Of a stretch of 38,317 bases of DNA, positions 18,036 to 26,127 are shown in pieces. A program made the position numbers and the translations under genes. Numbering within the stretch: the first letter of the stretch is position 1; every line of letters starts with the position of its first letter. This stretch comes from an uncultured Eubacterium sp. (GTDB lineage Bacteria > Bacillota > Clostridia > Lachnospirales > Lachnospiraceae). The notes beneath the pieces were generated by a model, which was given only the letters and a program-made list of their open reading frames with translations, was not told the DNA's origin and ran no database searches. The stretch covers positions 1-38,317 of the forward strand of contig CAJTZX010000042.1 of NCBI GenBank assembly GCA_910584345.1, in the 5' to 3' direction.

Positions 18036-18215
18036 CCTCCTCTTCCAATAAAGCTGACGGCGGATAGATCATCAGGTCTTTATCCCCCTCATATGTCATA
18101 ACAGCTTTTACTCCCTGGATTGTCTTTACATTTACGATATGCTTAAAATTCCATGAGACGATCATATCACATCCCGCAAGGACTGCCCCGCTATATGCCT
18201 GCCGTCATCATAGCT
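18036..18215 (-). pseudogene. PIN domain toxin fragment, frameshifted
   Basis: The C-terminal part of a PIN-domain protein is readable: SYDDGRHIAG, then after a frame change AVLAGCDMIVSWNFKHIVN and a tail ending in YPPSALLEEEE. CDMIVSWNFKH matches the last active-site strand of VapC-like RNases. The shift sits at CCCC 18186-18189 (GGGG on the coding strand), where one more G restores the frame. The N-terminal half with the first catalytic Asp is missing beyond about 18215. Its stop overlaps the start region of the small gene at 18028. Confidence 0.6.
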
Positions 18216-18375
18216 TTTTTTCAAAACCCAGTATATCATATGGAAAATTCAATTATAAGACAATACATAAAACCGTCTAATGACTCTAAAATATACTCTG
18301 TAAAATAATAAAATCAGCAGAACACCTTGCTTTTACAGGTATCCCGCTGATTCACAACCTTGCTAACATTTATAG

Positions 18376-18406
18376 ATTGTTGAAAAAAGAGCATTTTTTC
18401 AATAAT
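18376..18406 (-). terminator. AT-rich hairpin after the subtilase remnant
   Basis: 13-bp stem with one wobble and a five-base loop, whose arms contain A6/T6. It directly follows the subtilase stop codon (overlapping by one base) and probably terminated that gene. Confidence 0.5.
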
Positions 18407-18461
18407 CACACATTCCTAAAATTCTCAAACGTCTTATACAAATCCAACTGTCCCCACCCCG
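18406..18461 (-). pseudogene. Last 17 codons of a second subtilase, cut by a repeat
   Basis: It reads GWGQLDLYKTFENFRNV then stop, identical in protein sequence to the C-terminus of the intact subtilase at 23395. DNA identity is high but not perfect (for example CCAACTG for CCAGCTG). Homology stops abruptly at about 18461, where the transposon-end-like sequence begins. It is the only trace of a second copy of the gene. Confidence 0.85.
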
Positions 18462-18523
18462 ATTGAGTCAAGTTAATGTCACAAAATTTTTCAACTTTTT
18501 TTCATGAAAAATCGCTGCAGGCC

Positions 18524-18598
18524 GCATAACTTCGTTGGGGTTGAGGTAAATTAATGCTAAATCGGCGAAAAATTGGTGGTAAATTAATGTCACAAACA
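18524..18598 (+). repeat. 75-bp direct repeat, copy B (transposon-end-like)
   Basis: Same orientation as copy A at 14946-15020. Submotifs GTAAATTAATGC (18546) and GTAAATTAATGTCACAAAC (18579) lie inside, and a third (AAGTTAATGTCACAAA) at 18470 lies outside the shared unit next to the cut subtilase. This suggests the element end lies near 18462. Confidence 0.7.
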
Positions 18599-18685
18599 GT
18601 TGTTCTATAAAAGCACTATTCCCATCCCTATCTTCGTATCTAGACTATGTTTCATCATCCATTATAATTACAAGGTAAAATAAAT

Positions 18686-18730
18686 CTTCACAACAAATAC
18701 ATGCTCTAAACAAAAGTATTTATTGTGAAG
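18686..18730 (-). terminator. Terminator-like hairpin after the VapC-type gene
   Basis: 15-bp stem with one mismatch (18686-18700 with 18716-18730) and a 15-base loop, just past the toxin stop on the minus strand, followed by a T-rich stretch. Confidence 0.6.
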
Positions 18731-18734
18731 AAAT

Positions 18735-19133
18735 TTATACAGACAAAACGCAGGGTTCTTCATAAAAAGAAATTTTATAGTCATGTGTAACAAACTTTAA
18801 TCCATCCGCCTTTGCCTGTGCTATCATCATCCTGTCAAATGGGTCATTATGATCCTGATTATGACAGACCAGCGTTTCCAGCGCCATTACATGCCTGTCC
18901 TCGATCGGCAGCATCCTATATCCCATTTTCCTGCATAGTTCAGACAGCTTCGAGCCCCCAATCCAAATCTTATCAGGCCTTGACATATATTTAATCGCTG
19001 TCTCCCAAACCGATGCCGTGCTGTAATAAATATCATTTTTTTCATCCATGATAAATCTTCTGGCTTCGAGGGGTAATCTGGGATTATCATCCAGCGCCCA
19101 CAAAATAATATGCGTATCTAGTAAAAGCTTCAT
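18735..19133 (-). CDS. PIN domain toxin, VapC-type
   Basis: 132-residue PIN-domain RNase, toxin of a type II toxin-antitoxin pair. Active-site acidic residues fit the family: the Asp of LLLDTHIILW at the N-terminus, the Glu of SVWETAIK, the Asp of HNDPFDRMMIAQA and the Asp of FVTHDYKI. VapC toxins cleave tRNA or rRNA when free of antitoxin. Its start overlaps the antitoxin stop by four bases, the usual translational coupling. The length is normal and no damage is visible, so this pair may be the only functional one in the island. Confidence 0.88.
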   Translation of the reverse strand: MKLLLDTHIILWALDDNPRLPLEARRFIMDEKNDIYYSTASVWETAIKYMSRPDKIWIGGSKLSELCRKMGYRMLPIEDRHVMALETLVCHNQDHNDPFDRMMIAQAKADGLKFVTHDYKISFYEEPCVLSV

Positions 19134-19363
19134 TCTGCCACCCCAAACATCCGGGCAATTTCAGGATTCATTTCATCAAAATCATAGGAATCATCATATA
19201 ATTTCTGCCCTTTTGCAATCCCAATCCTTTTTGAAACCACAGTTTCCCCTTTCTTAACTGTATCTGTCAGCATAAACCTGTCTATAATCTCTAATAAAAA
19301 CTGCAGGTTATCCTCAGACAAATTACTGACTTTATGCACCACCTGCTCTTGTAGTGAAATCAT
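19130..19363 (-). CDS. Antitoxin of the VapC-type pair
   Basis: 77 residues. An N-terminal helical segment (VVHKVSNLSEDNLQFLLEII) is followed by a charged linker and a C-terminal MNPEIARMFGVAE that may wrap the toxin. The small size, position upstream of the toxin and 4-base overlap identify it as the antitoxin; I cannot name the DNA-binding family with certainty. Such antitoxins usually repress their own promoter. Confidence 0.75.
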   Translation of the reverse strand: MISLQEQVVHKVSNLSEDNLQFLLEIIDRFMLTDTVKKGETVVSKRIGIAKGQKLYDDSYDFDEMNPEIARMFGVAE

Positions 19364-19511
19364 GCAAACACCACCTCTCTTTTAAGATAAAACATCTCAT
19401 CGTTTCGTTTATTATATCTCAATATCATTCTTTTCTCAATCGGTAATTTTCCTCTTGAGACAGCTACGGAAAAAATCGAAAACCGATGGCATACTGCAAA
19501 GGCTGCACCTG

Positions 19512-19542
19512 CGACAGCTTCATCTCAGATATGAAGCTGTCG
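19512..19542. repeat. Perfect 12-bp inverted repeat
   Basis: CGACAGCTTCAT (19512-19523) pairs exactly with 19531-19542 across a seven-base loop. It lies in the 219-base gap downstream of the STAND gene on the minus strand, so it could terminate that gene, though no U run follows. A 31-codon plus-strand frame from 19480 (MAYCKGCTCDSFIS, four Cys) spans it, without a ribosome binding site. Confidence 0.6.
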
Positions 19543-19582
19543 GAAGCCTGTGCCTATCCAAAAACAGTCCGGTTCTGGTAAC

Positions 19583-22270
19583 CTATTCGCATTGGTTCTC
19601 TGATAAAAGTTTCTGAATAGCCATGTTAAAACAGGAATATACATTTTGGTTTTGCATTAAAATCATCCGAAGACGTTCCATCGTCCTTTCTGCAGCTTGT
19701 CCATTCTGTATGCCGCTTAAATTGAACAAGCCTTTTGCAAACTCAGCCTGTTCTGTATTTGAATGCTCAGCGTAGAGCTTCTTCAGGCACCTTGCAATCC
19801 TTTCCGCTCCCTGTTCATCCTGTTTGCTGCTCAGATTGACCATGACTCCTGCGAATACAGCTGCTATTTCTGCATCTGAATGCTTGATATAGAGCTTCTT
19901 CAAGCACTTAGCAGTCCTTTTCACCCCCTGTGTATCCTGCCGGATGCTCAGATTGTAAAGCCCTTTTGCAAAAAGGATCTCTAGTTCTGCCATATCTGAA
20001 TGCTCTGTACACAGCTTCTCCAAGCGCCTGACAGTCTGCCCTGTTCCCTGCATGTCCTGTTTATTGCTCAGATTAACCAGTGCTTTTGCAAAATGGACCA
20101 CGATTTCTATCACACCTGGATGTGCAGCGCAGAGCTTCTCTAGATACACAATACTCCTTTCCGCTCCTCGTTCATCCTGTTTAATACTATGGTTGTACAG
20201 TCCTTTTGCGAACTCAGCTGCAATTTCTGTTACATTTGGGTACCGGACACAAAGCTTCTCCAGGCGTGTGATATTCCTTTCTTCATCTTGCCCATCCTGT
20301 TCACAGCTAAGATTAAACAAACCTTTTGCAAAAAGAATTACTATTTCCGTCACATCTGGGTAACCAGCACAGAGCTTCTCCAAGCGTGCGATGCTTGCCT
20401 CCGCACTCAATACATCTTGTTTATTACTCAAATTGAACAGAGCTTTTGCAAGTTCAACAGCTATTTCTATCACATCTGGATTATCAACAGAATATTTTTC
20501 CAGACGCCCGACAGTACTTTCCGAATATCGCCTGTCCTGTTTGTTACTCAAATTGAACAAGCCTCCTGCAAACGCAAACGCTATTTTCGAATCATCCGGG
20601 TATTTATTTGCGAATATCTCCAATAAACAAACCAGTTTTTCACATTGCACAGCACTATTACAGTAATAAGCTGCATTTAATACATGCTGCGGATAATACT
20701 TTAAGGCATTTTCAGGCAGCAGAATTCTGTCTGAATATAATCTATCCCAGCGTTCGGGATTTTCATTTAATAAATCACCAAAGTTGCAGATTAACCTATC
20801 AAAAAAAATAATCGCAGGAACTGGCTCCTTCCATATAGCAGAAACAAAATCATGGATTGTTTTTTCATTTTGTTCGAATAGCCAACGACAAACGAAATAC
20901 TCCCCAACTACATCAGGACGCAGTGCCGTCAGCTTGTCCTTAAATGTCAGTCCTGTCTGATACAGGAAATCCTCAGGTGACTCAAAATCTTCAGATTTAT
21001 CTTTTATAATCTTCCATATATCAGGAAAAAGTTTCTGCAGGTTTTCAACAGGTATTCCCTGGAGCGCTGTAGCTGCACATTTCAAATATATACATGCATT
21101 GTATATCTTATCCACTGTATCTTTACACATCACATTTTTGATACTAAACTTAATTCTTTTTCCTTCCTCGCCGATTACATAATTAAGCATATCATTCCTT
21201 TTCCACTGTTCAATGTCCTTACACTCAATATATGCCACCGTCAGAAACATTGCATACAATGGACGGCACAAATATGGATCAATCATTTTCAGCTTCTGTA
21301 ATAATATTTGACGGGTTTTATCTTCCAATACTCTGCCTGATTTCTTTTTGTGCCATTGCAAAGTTCTTGCATAATTTTCCATAATGTCCATAAGATTCTC
21401 ATCTGATAACGGAGACAGTTTCAAAAATGACTCTCGATAACAGGCTTCCTTTAATTTCATTTCATTGCGGACGTTACTATACAATTGTTTCGTCCATGCA
21501 TAATCCTCTGGTCCCCTGTCAGCTTCCCTTGATGCTGGCAAAAGCAGTACCGGCTGCTCACTCAATGACTCCATCCATTTCACAATCTCCGCTGCGTGTT
21601 CCTGCACATAATCCACAACCGGACATAAAAAATCCTCTAATCCTCTGTCAGTATCTCTTTCTACTAACAGGAGCCGTATCGGCTGGCTGCGAAGCTGCTC
21701 ATTTTCATTCAATGACTCCATCCATTCCCCAAGTTCTCTTGCATGTTCCTGCACATAATCCGCAACTAGCAGTGTTTTTTGTGTAAGACGTTCAGTAACC
21801 CCGTTAAGATTTTTATAATCATTTCGTTTCAGCTTGTGGACAATCCAGCCAGCCGGCAGCTGATTCTGAAATTCATATGCCAGCCGGCTTTTTCCACAGC
21901 CACTCGGTCCTACAATTGCCCACCATTGAAATAGCCCGCCAGAAGTCCGAAGAAAGCTATTCAGCTCACTCATCTCTTTTTTACGTCCAGATAACGGTAC
22001 AATTTCTGCATTATAGGAAAACTGCTCAAAAGAACCGCCTGGTTTCATTGCAGCGATAGGATTGATTTTCTGGTATAAATCAGGATTGGTTTCCTCCAGA
22101 AGATGTTCCAATATTACGCGCACAGCTTCATGTCTTCCCTGTTTATATAAAATTGCACGTATATTTTTTTCACCAAGTCTTCTGACTTTTTCATCTTTCT
22201 CAGACTCCTGGCATCCAATAACGGTATAATGGTTCACCCCCTGTATTATGGAATCATGAAGAATATCCAT
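19583..22270 (-). CDS. STAND-type NTPase with C-terminal helical repeats (second part of a SIR2-STAND protein)
   Basis: 895 residues as opened by ATG 22270. The true start is in the upstream SIR2 frame: the first ~75 residues finish the SIR2 domain (a GCSLEKD-type segment precedes the ATG). Then come SGRKKEMSEL, a P-loop GPSGCGKS (residues 121-128) and a Walker B-like TLLVADYV (166-173). Residues 171-213 and 220-257 are an internal duplication (DYVQEHA...WMESL...DRG.ED). From about 557 to 874 there are eight repeats of 38-41 residues, consensus EIA.EFAKGLFNLSNKQD...R.LEKLC, predicted paired helices of TPR type. STAND NTPases in phage defence sense a phage protein through the C-terminal repeats and activate the N-terminal effector, here SIR2 NADase. 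Nearest known architecture: Avs5 (type V AVAST). Identity to it was not tested. Confidence 0.75.
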   Translation of the reverse strand: MDILHDSIIQGVNHYTVIGCQESEKDEKVRRLGEKNIRAILYKQGRHEAVRVILEHLLEETNPDLYQKINPIAAMKPGGSFEQFSYNAEIVPLSGRKKEMSELNSFLRTSGGLFQWWAIVGPSGCGKSRLAYEFQNQLPAGWIVHKLKRNDYKNLNGVTERLTQKTLLVADYVQEHARELGEWMESLNENEQLRSQPIRLLLVERDTDRGLEDFLCPVVDYVQEHAAEIVKWMESLSEQPVLLLPASREADRGPEDYAWTKQLYSNVRNEMKLKEACYRESFLKLSPLSDENLMDIMENYARTLQWHKKKSGRVLEDKTRQILLQKLKMIDPYLCRPLYAMFLTVAYIECKDIEQWKRNDMLNYVIGEEGKRIKFSIKNVMCKDTVDKIYNACIYLKCAATALQGIPVENLQKLFPDIWKIIKDKSEDFESPEDFLYQTGLTFKDKLTALRPDVVGEYFVCRWLFEQNEKTIHDFVSAIWKEPVPAIIFFDRLICNFGDLLNENPERWDRLYSDRILLPENALKYYPQHVLNAAYYCNSAVQCEKLVCLLEIFANKYPDDSKIAFAFAGGLFNLSNKQDRRYSESTVGRLEKYSVDNPDVIEIAVELAKALFNLSNKQDVLSAEASIARLEKLCAGYPDVTEIVILFAKGLFNLSCEQDGQDEERNITRLEKLCVRYPNVTEIAAEFAKGLYNHSIKQDERGAERSIVYLEKLCAAHPGVIEIVVHFAKALVNLSNKQDMQGTGQTVRRLEKLCTEHSDMAELEILFAKGLYNLSIRQDTQGVKRTAKCLKKLYIKHSDAEIAAVFAGVMVNLSSKQDEQGAERIARCLKKLYAEHSNTEQAEFAKGLFNLSGIQNGQAAERTMERLRMILMQNQNVYSCFNMAIQKLLSENQCE
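19650..20602 (-). repeat. Tandem coding repeats, eight units of about 120 bp
   Basis: Eight diverged units of 114-123 bp encode the helical repeat consensus with invariant LFNLS and QD positions. Units 2-6 are exactly 40 codons and units 7-8 are shorter. Divergence is greater at the two termini than in the middle, as in expanding repeat arrays. Confidence 0.85.
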
Positions 22271-22296
22271 GGTGCGGTCTTTTTCAAGGCTGCATC

Positions 22297-22959
22297 CTAA
22301 AAAAACATAATCCTTTTACCAAAACACGCTTTTAAGTCATGAATCAGCGGTGAATCTTTTCCATAATGACGGTCATACTGTGCAGAAGTAAAAACAATAT
22401 TTTCATACTCAATCAAATTTCCGATAACGGTTCCATGCATCTTAAACAAGCCGTGATATTTAGGATTCCTTATGAATTGCTCCAGCACTGGATGCCCTGG
22501 ATGAGATACTGTTTCGAAAAGACAATCGCATACCCCATAGACTGTTTCTAAAGTTTCATCAAAATTTGTTGTCAGGACAAGACCGTGAAACAGCCATGGC
22601 AGCATGTAAACTGCTTGTTTAGAAATAATGCTCATTTTATCATTCAGATGGTCTGATGAAAATAAATTTGCAATATCCCGTGCCAAATTTGAAGGTGTCC
22701 GTAAATCTTCTAACCGCTGGGCTACACTCAGGTAATATCCGTTTTTTATCAGATTTTCAATCTGTCTGAAATGATTCCTATTTGTAATTTTACCTGCTAA
22801 TTCTATAAGTGCCTGTTTCCAAGAAGGATAAGCAAACTGTGTAAGCCCGGCACCAGCAAAAGGAACTAAATTAGGCAGGTTTTCTTTAATTTCACTATAC
22901 ACATATTTATTGTCAGGATGGTAATCCATAATTTCTTCAAAAGAATATACCAAGCACAT
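22297..22959 (-). CDS. SIR2 domain NADase part of the SIR2-STAND protein
   Basis: SIR2_2-type domain. NAD-binding motifs are visible: PFAGAGLTQFAYPSW, LTTNFDETLE, and FKMHGTV with the catalytic-type His. SIR2 domains in antiphage proteins deplete NAD+ on activation. The frame ends GKRIMFF at a stop inside a T7 run (A7 at 22299-22305 on the plus strand). One added T continues it into the STAND frame (LGCSLEKDRTMDIL), so the two parts are one gene of about 1,120-1,150 codons. The start is uncertain: ATGs at 23046, 22959 and 22929 all lack a good ribosome binding site, and 22929 (MDYHPDNK) gives the most family-like N-terminus. If the break is real, a NADase-type fragment without its sensor would be made. 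Confidence 0.75.
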   Translation of the reverse strand: MCLVYSFEEIMDYHPDNKYVYSEIKENLPNLVPFAGAGLTQFAYPSWKQALIELAGKITNRNHFRQIENLIKNGYYLSVAQRLEDLRTPSNLARDIANLFSSDHLNDKMSIISKQAVYMLPWLFHGLVLTTNFDETLETVYGVCDCLFETVSHPGHPVLEQFIRNPKYHGLFKMHGTVIGNLIEYENIVFTSAQYDRHYGKDSPLIHDLKACFGKRIMFF

Positions 22960-23046
22960 CACCACTTTCTTATTTTTACACTGCTTTACAACTTTATAAA
23001 TGATACTATATCCAATCGTTTGTCTTGTGACTGAATAATTTGACAT

Positions 23047-23394
23047 TTGCCCATATATTTGTTTTCAGCGCCGCCAGACTATCCTCTTTCAAAAAATGTA
23101 AAATTAAAAGAATTATATCATAGTATGTCGAATAATACTATAAAAGTTTCACAATCATTATACAGCTTCTTCTATACACTGCTATAGTTACAGCTTATAG
23201 CTTTCTGTATATTTATAAAAAATAGCAGAACTCCTTTATAATCAAAGATGTTCCGCCGAATAACATTTTCAAATATAATTTTAAGCCGTTCCAGTTCAGC
23301 CTTCCACAGAACTGGAACGGAATTCAAAATGGATTCCTAAAGGAATTAATTGTATAAGATATCAGGAAAATGTACTTCAACACTTTACAAACGT
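23047..23394. other. Intergenic region between the subtilase and the SIR2-STAND locus
   Basis: AT-rich and without a gene. It contains a perfect hairpin at 23286-23320. The segment around 23222 (AGCAGAACTCC...) resembles the one downstream of the subtilase remnant (18313 onward, AGCAGAACACC...), so the two subtilase copies probably shared their 3' flank. Promoter signals for the SIR2 gene were not clear. Confidence 0.5.
23286..23320 (-). terminator. Perfect 12-bp hairpin downstream of the subtilase
   Basis: CCGTTCCAGTTC at 23286-23297 pairs exactly with 23309-23320 across an 11-base loop. It lies 75 bases past the subtilase stop. No U run follows on the minus strand, so it may instead be a processing or protein-binding site. 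Confidence 0.5.
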
Positions 23395-25086
23395 TTATAC
23401 ATTCCGAAAATTCTCAAACGTCTTATACAAATCCAGCTGTCCCCATCCCCACTCTCTATTCGGATACTCCCTGGAATCATCCCTCACCGCACCACGAATA
23501 AAATAATTCTTAATATTCGCCGTCGTAACTGAAATATCATTCCTTTGAACCCCAGTCCATTCCAGCATAAGCGCTCCCGCCCCTGCTGTAATCGCAGCCG
23601 CAACGCTAGTTCCGCTTCGCGTTTCAAACTTTCCTTCTCCCACCGGGCCATACACATCCACCGCTGGCGCTGCGATATCCGGTTTTATCATATTTGTCGC
23701 CGTATATCCACGTCCGGATTCAAAATAAATGCTCCCATCCACCGCATTATAACCCGCCACTGTAATCGGAGCTTCCGCATCCGAAGGTACCGTAAGCGTA
23801 GTATCCGGATTCGAACGAATAAAAATGACTTCTCCGGTTATCATGTCTGTCATTGGCAGCCATACATGGTAAATACCATCCGCAAAATTTCGAACAGACA
23901 CATTTACTACCCATACCCCGGAAATCGGCTTTTCAAACCTGATATAAATCAGCTCGTTTCTATTTGCGGCTCCTGTCAAAAGATAATCTACCGTCACAAA
24001 CGTTCCTTCAAATAAAAAGCGATATTCCGTATGACTGCCCGGAGATGTCGGCAATGCGCGAAAACGTTCTCCGGTCGGAGATATGACTGTTACTTCGTAC
24101 AGTTCCGGCGCCATTGCCCACATCTCAGCAATAAAGCCTTCTACCCCTTCGGAAACACTGATTTCTACTTGTTCCTGTGCATTCTGTCCCCGGATTCCTC
24201 CCAGAAAATGATGTCTTTTATCCGCTTCATTTCCACATGCTACAGAGACACATCGCTGTCTGCGGTTCGATATCTCGTTAAGTGTATTCGCCAACGGACT
24301 GGCTCCGCCGCGGTTCCCCATATTTGTACCCAGTGCGATACAAATGGACAACGGCTTTCGCAGCTGTGCAGCCAGCATATTAAGATAGCGCACTCCTGCC
24401 ATAATGTCATTTTCCTGGAAAACCGGAGTTTCATCCGGTATAAAATAAAAATCTTTTAAATATTGTTTTGCACGTTTTAACTGGACAAACGCAATGTCAC
24501 AATTGGGCGCGGCTCCGCTGAACTGATTGCCAAAATCTTCCGATCCTGCTGCAAGCGCTGCCAGAAACGTGCCATGACCATCTGCGTACGGTATTTTTGC
24601 AGTCATAGAATCACGATTTGCCATCAGTTCTTCATTGATCTGATCTCTTGTATACTCTGTTCCATACAAAAATCCTTTCGGCGGCATCCCGCTGCGATCC
24701 TCCTGGTTCCAGATGCGTTCTACGCGCGTCGTACCATCCGTATTACAAAATAGTGGATTCGTATAATCAAAATCCGTATCGATAAATCCAAGCAAAACTC
24801 CCTGTCCTGTCAGCGCCAGATTCGGCTGATCCCTGACTTTTAAAATGCCGCTCTCTCCTAATGCCACATTATTTAACAGTCCAAAACATTTTGGAATTAC
24901 TCCATAAGAAAATTCTCCCGCTTTTAGTTTCCCGCTTTCTCCTTCCATTTGATAATAAACTGCCACAAAATCTTCATCTAAATCCTGCACACAATAATCA
25001 CCCGGAGGTACATCTTCCATGTATTCCTTTGATGCTATAAAATCATAATAATCGTTAGAATAAACCGCTTCCTGACAATCCGGCAT
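23395..25086 (-). CDS. S8 family subtilisin-like protease (CspB/CspC-like)
   Basis: 563-residue serine protease of family S8 in the Csp-like group that several clostridia carry in multiple copies. The catalytic triad is present: Asp in LGFIDTDFDY, His in YADGHGTFLAAL and Ser in ETRSGTSVAAA. The oxyanion Asn region ACGNEAD is also visible. A long insertion, about residues 295-400, forms a jelly-roll-like domain typical of the group. There is no signal peptide, as in Csp proteases. AGGAG before ATG 25086 is better placed than the ATG six codons upstream. Known relatives activate the spore cortex hydrolase SleC, but most copies have unknown targets. A 17-codon remnant of a paralogue lies at 18406. 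Confidence 0.9.
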   Translation of the reverse strand: MPDCQEAVYSNDYYDFIASKEYMEDVPPGDYCVQDLDEDFVAVYYQMEGESGKLKAGEFSYGVIPKCFGLLNNVALGESGILKVRDQPNLALTGQGVLLGFIDTDFDYTNPLFCNTDGTTRVERIWNQEDRSGMPPKGFLYGTEYTRDQINEELMANRDSMTAKIPYADGHGTFLAALAAGSEDFGNQFSGAAPNCDIAFVQLKRAKQYLKDFYFIPDETPVFQENDIMAGVRYLNMLAAQLRKPLSICIALGTNMGNRGGASPLANTLNEISNRRQRCVSVACGNEADKRHHFLGGIRGQNAQEQVEISVSEGVEGFIAEMWAMAPELYEVTVISPTGERFRALPTSPGSHTEYRFLFEGTFVTVDYLLTGAANRNELIYIRFEKPISGVWVVNVSVRNFADGIYHVWLPMTDMITGEVIFIRSNPDTTLTVPSDAEAPITVAGYNAVDGSIYFESGRGYTATNMIKPDIAAPAVDVYGPVGEGKFETRSGTSVAAAITAGAGALMLEWTGVQRNDISVTTANIKNYFIRGAVRDDSREYPNREWGWGQLDLYKTFENFRNV

Positions 25087-25350
25087 AAGATTCTCCTGAC
25101 ACATATTCTTTTTCTATATTCATCATATGAAATATCATTTAAAAAGTCATACCAAAAACTATTTTCTACAGATTATTTTTTGCTGCATCTCTCGTCCGTT
25201 TAGCTATCTGCATTTAAAACGCCCATTTCCTGATACAAATGTCGATATTGCAAACACCATTTACCCATGATACAATATTTCATACTAACGAATAATTCTT
25301 CACCACACACATTCATTTGCACAAACAAATACATGGAAAGGAGTAATACT

Positions 25351-26118
25351 ATGGCCGTTTATCATATTGTATTCAGCCCCACAGGAGGCACTAAAAAAGT
25401 TTCAGACTTATTTACAGCATCCTTTTGCTCAAAAAGCGTCTATATTGATCTCACTGACCGCAGCAGCGATTTTTCTTCATTTTCCTTTCATCCGGAAGAT
25501 GTTTGTATTGTATCCGTCCCTTCCTACGGTGGACGAGTTCCCGCTATCGCAATATCACGGTTATCTCAGATGAAAGGAAACGGAGCAGCTGCCATCCTCA
25601 TTGTTGTATATGGAAACCGAGCCTATGACGATACCTTTGCAGAACTGCAAGACATCTTAACCGAATGCGGATTTACCTGTACTGCCGGTATCGCAGCAAT
25701 TGCCGAACATTCCATTATGCGTCAGTTTGCCAGCGGTCGGCCTAATCTGCAGGATGAAAAACAGCTTGCTGTTTTTGCTGAAACGATTCGTTCCAAAATG
25801 AAATCGGGTACATTATCCGCACACTTAGAATTGCCCGGAAACCGCCCTTATCGGGAATACAACGGCGTTCCTATGAAACCGCAAACCGAAAAATCATGCA
25901 ACCATTGCGGCCTTTGTGCTAAAGCCTGTCCTGTAGGAGCGATTTCTATGGATGACCCATCTATAACAGACACGAAAACATGCATATCCTGTATGCGCTG
26001 TATCGCTATCTGTCCGCAGAAAGCCCGAAATGTCAGCAAAGTATTACTTGCAGCTGGCAGCATAAAATTGAAAAAAGTCTGCAGTGATGATAAAAAGAAC
26101 GAACTGTTTCTTCCATAA
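25351..26118 (+). CDS. EFR1 family ferredoxin with flavodoxin-like domain
   Basis: 255-residue cytoplasmic electron carrier. The N-terminal flavodoxin-like part has the FMN-binding loop FSPTGGTKKV and the segment VPSYGGRVPA. The C-terminal domain holds two [4Fe-4S] sites, CNHCGLCAKACP and CISCMRCIAICP. Such proteins are common in anaerobic Firmicutes and may act as small redox adaptors; the partner is unknown. AAGGAG ahead of ATG 25351 decides the start over an in-frame ATG at 25267. It is monocistronic and diverges from the subtilase gene; the intervening 240 bases are AT-rich with no clear operator. Confidence 0.9.
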   Translation: MAVYHIVFSPTGGTKKVSDLFTASFCSKSVYIDLTDRSSDFSSFSFHPEDVCIVSVPSYGGRVPAIAISRLSQMKGNGAAAILIVVYGNRAYDDTFAELQDILTECGFTCTAGIAAIAEHSIMRQFASGRPNLQDEKQLAVFAETIRSKMKSGTLSAHLELPGNRPYREYNGVPMKPQTEKSCNHCGLCAKACPVGAISMDDPSITDTKTCISCMRCIAICPQKARNVSKVLLAAGSIKLKKVCSDDKKNELFLP

Positions 26119-26127
26119 ATTAACTGT

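Noticed and set aside
23545..24459. Two long plus-strand frames (156 and 142 codons)
   Set aside because: Both lie antisense to the subtilase, whose catalytic motifs are clear. Their composition is that of a shadow frame.
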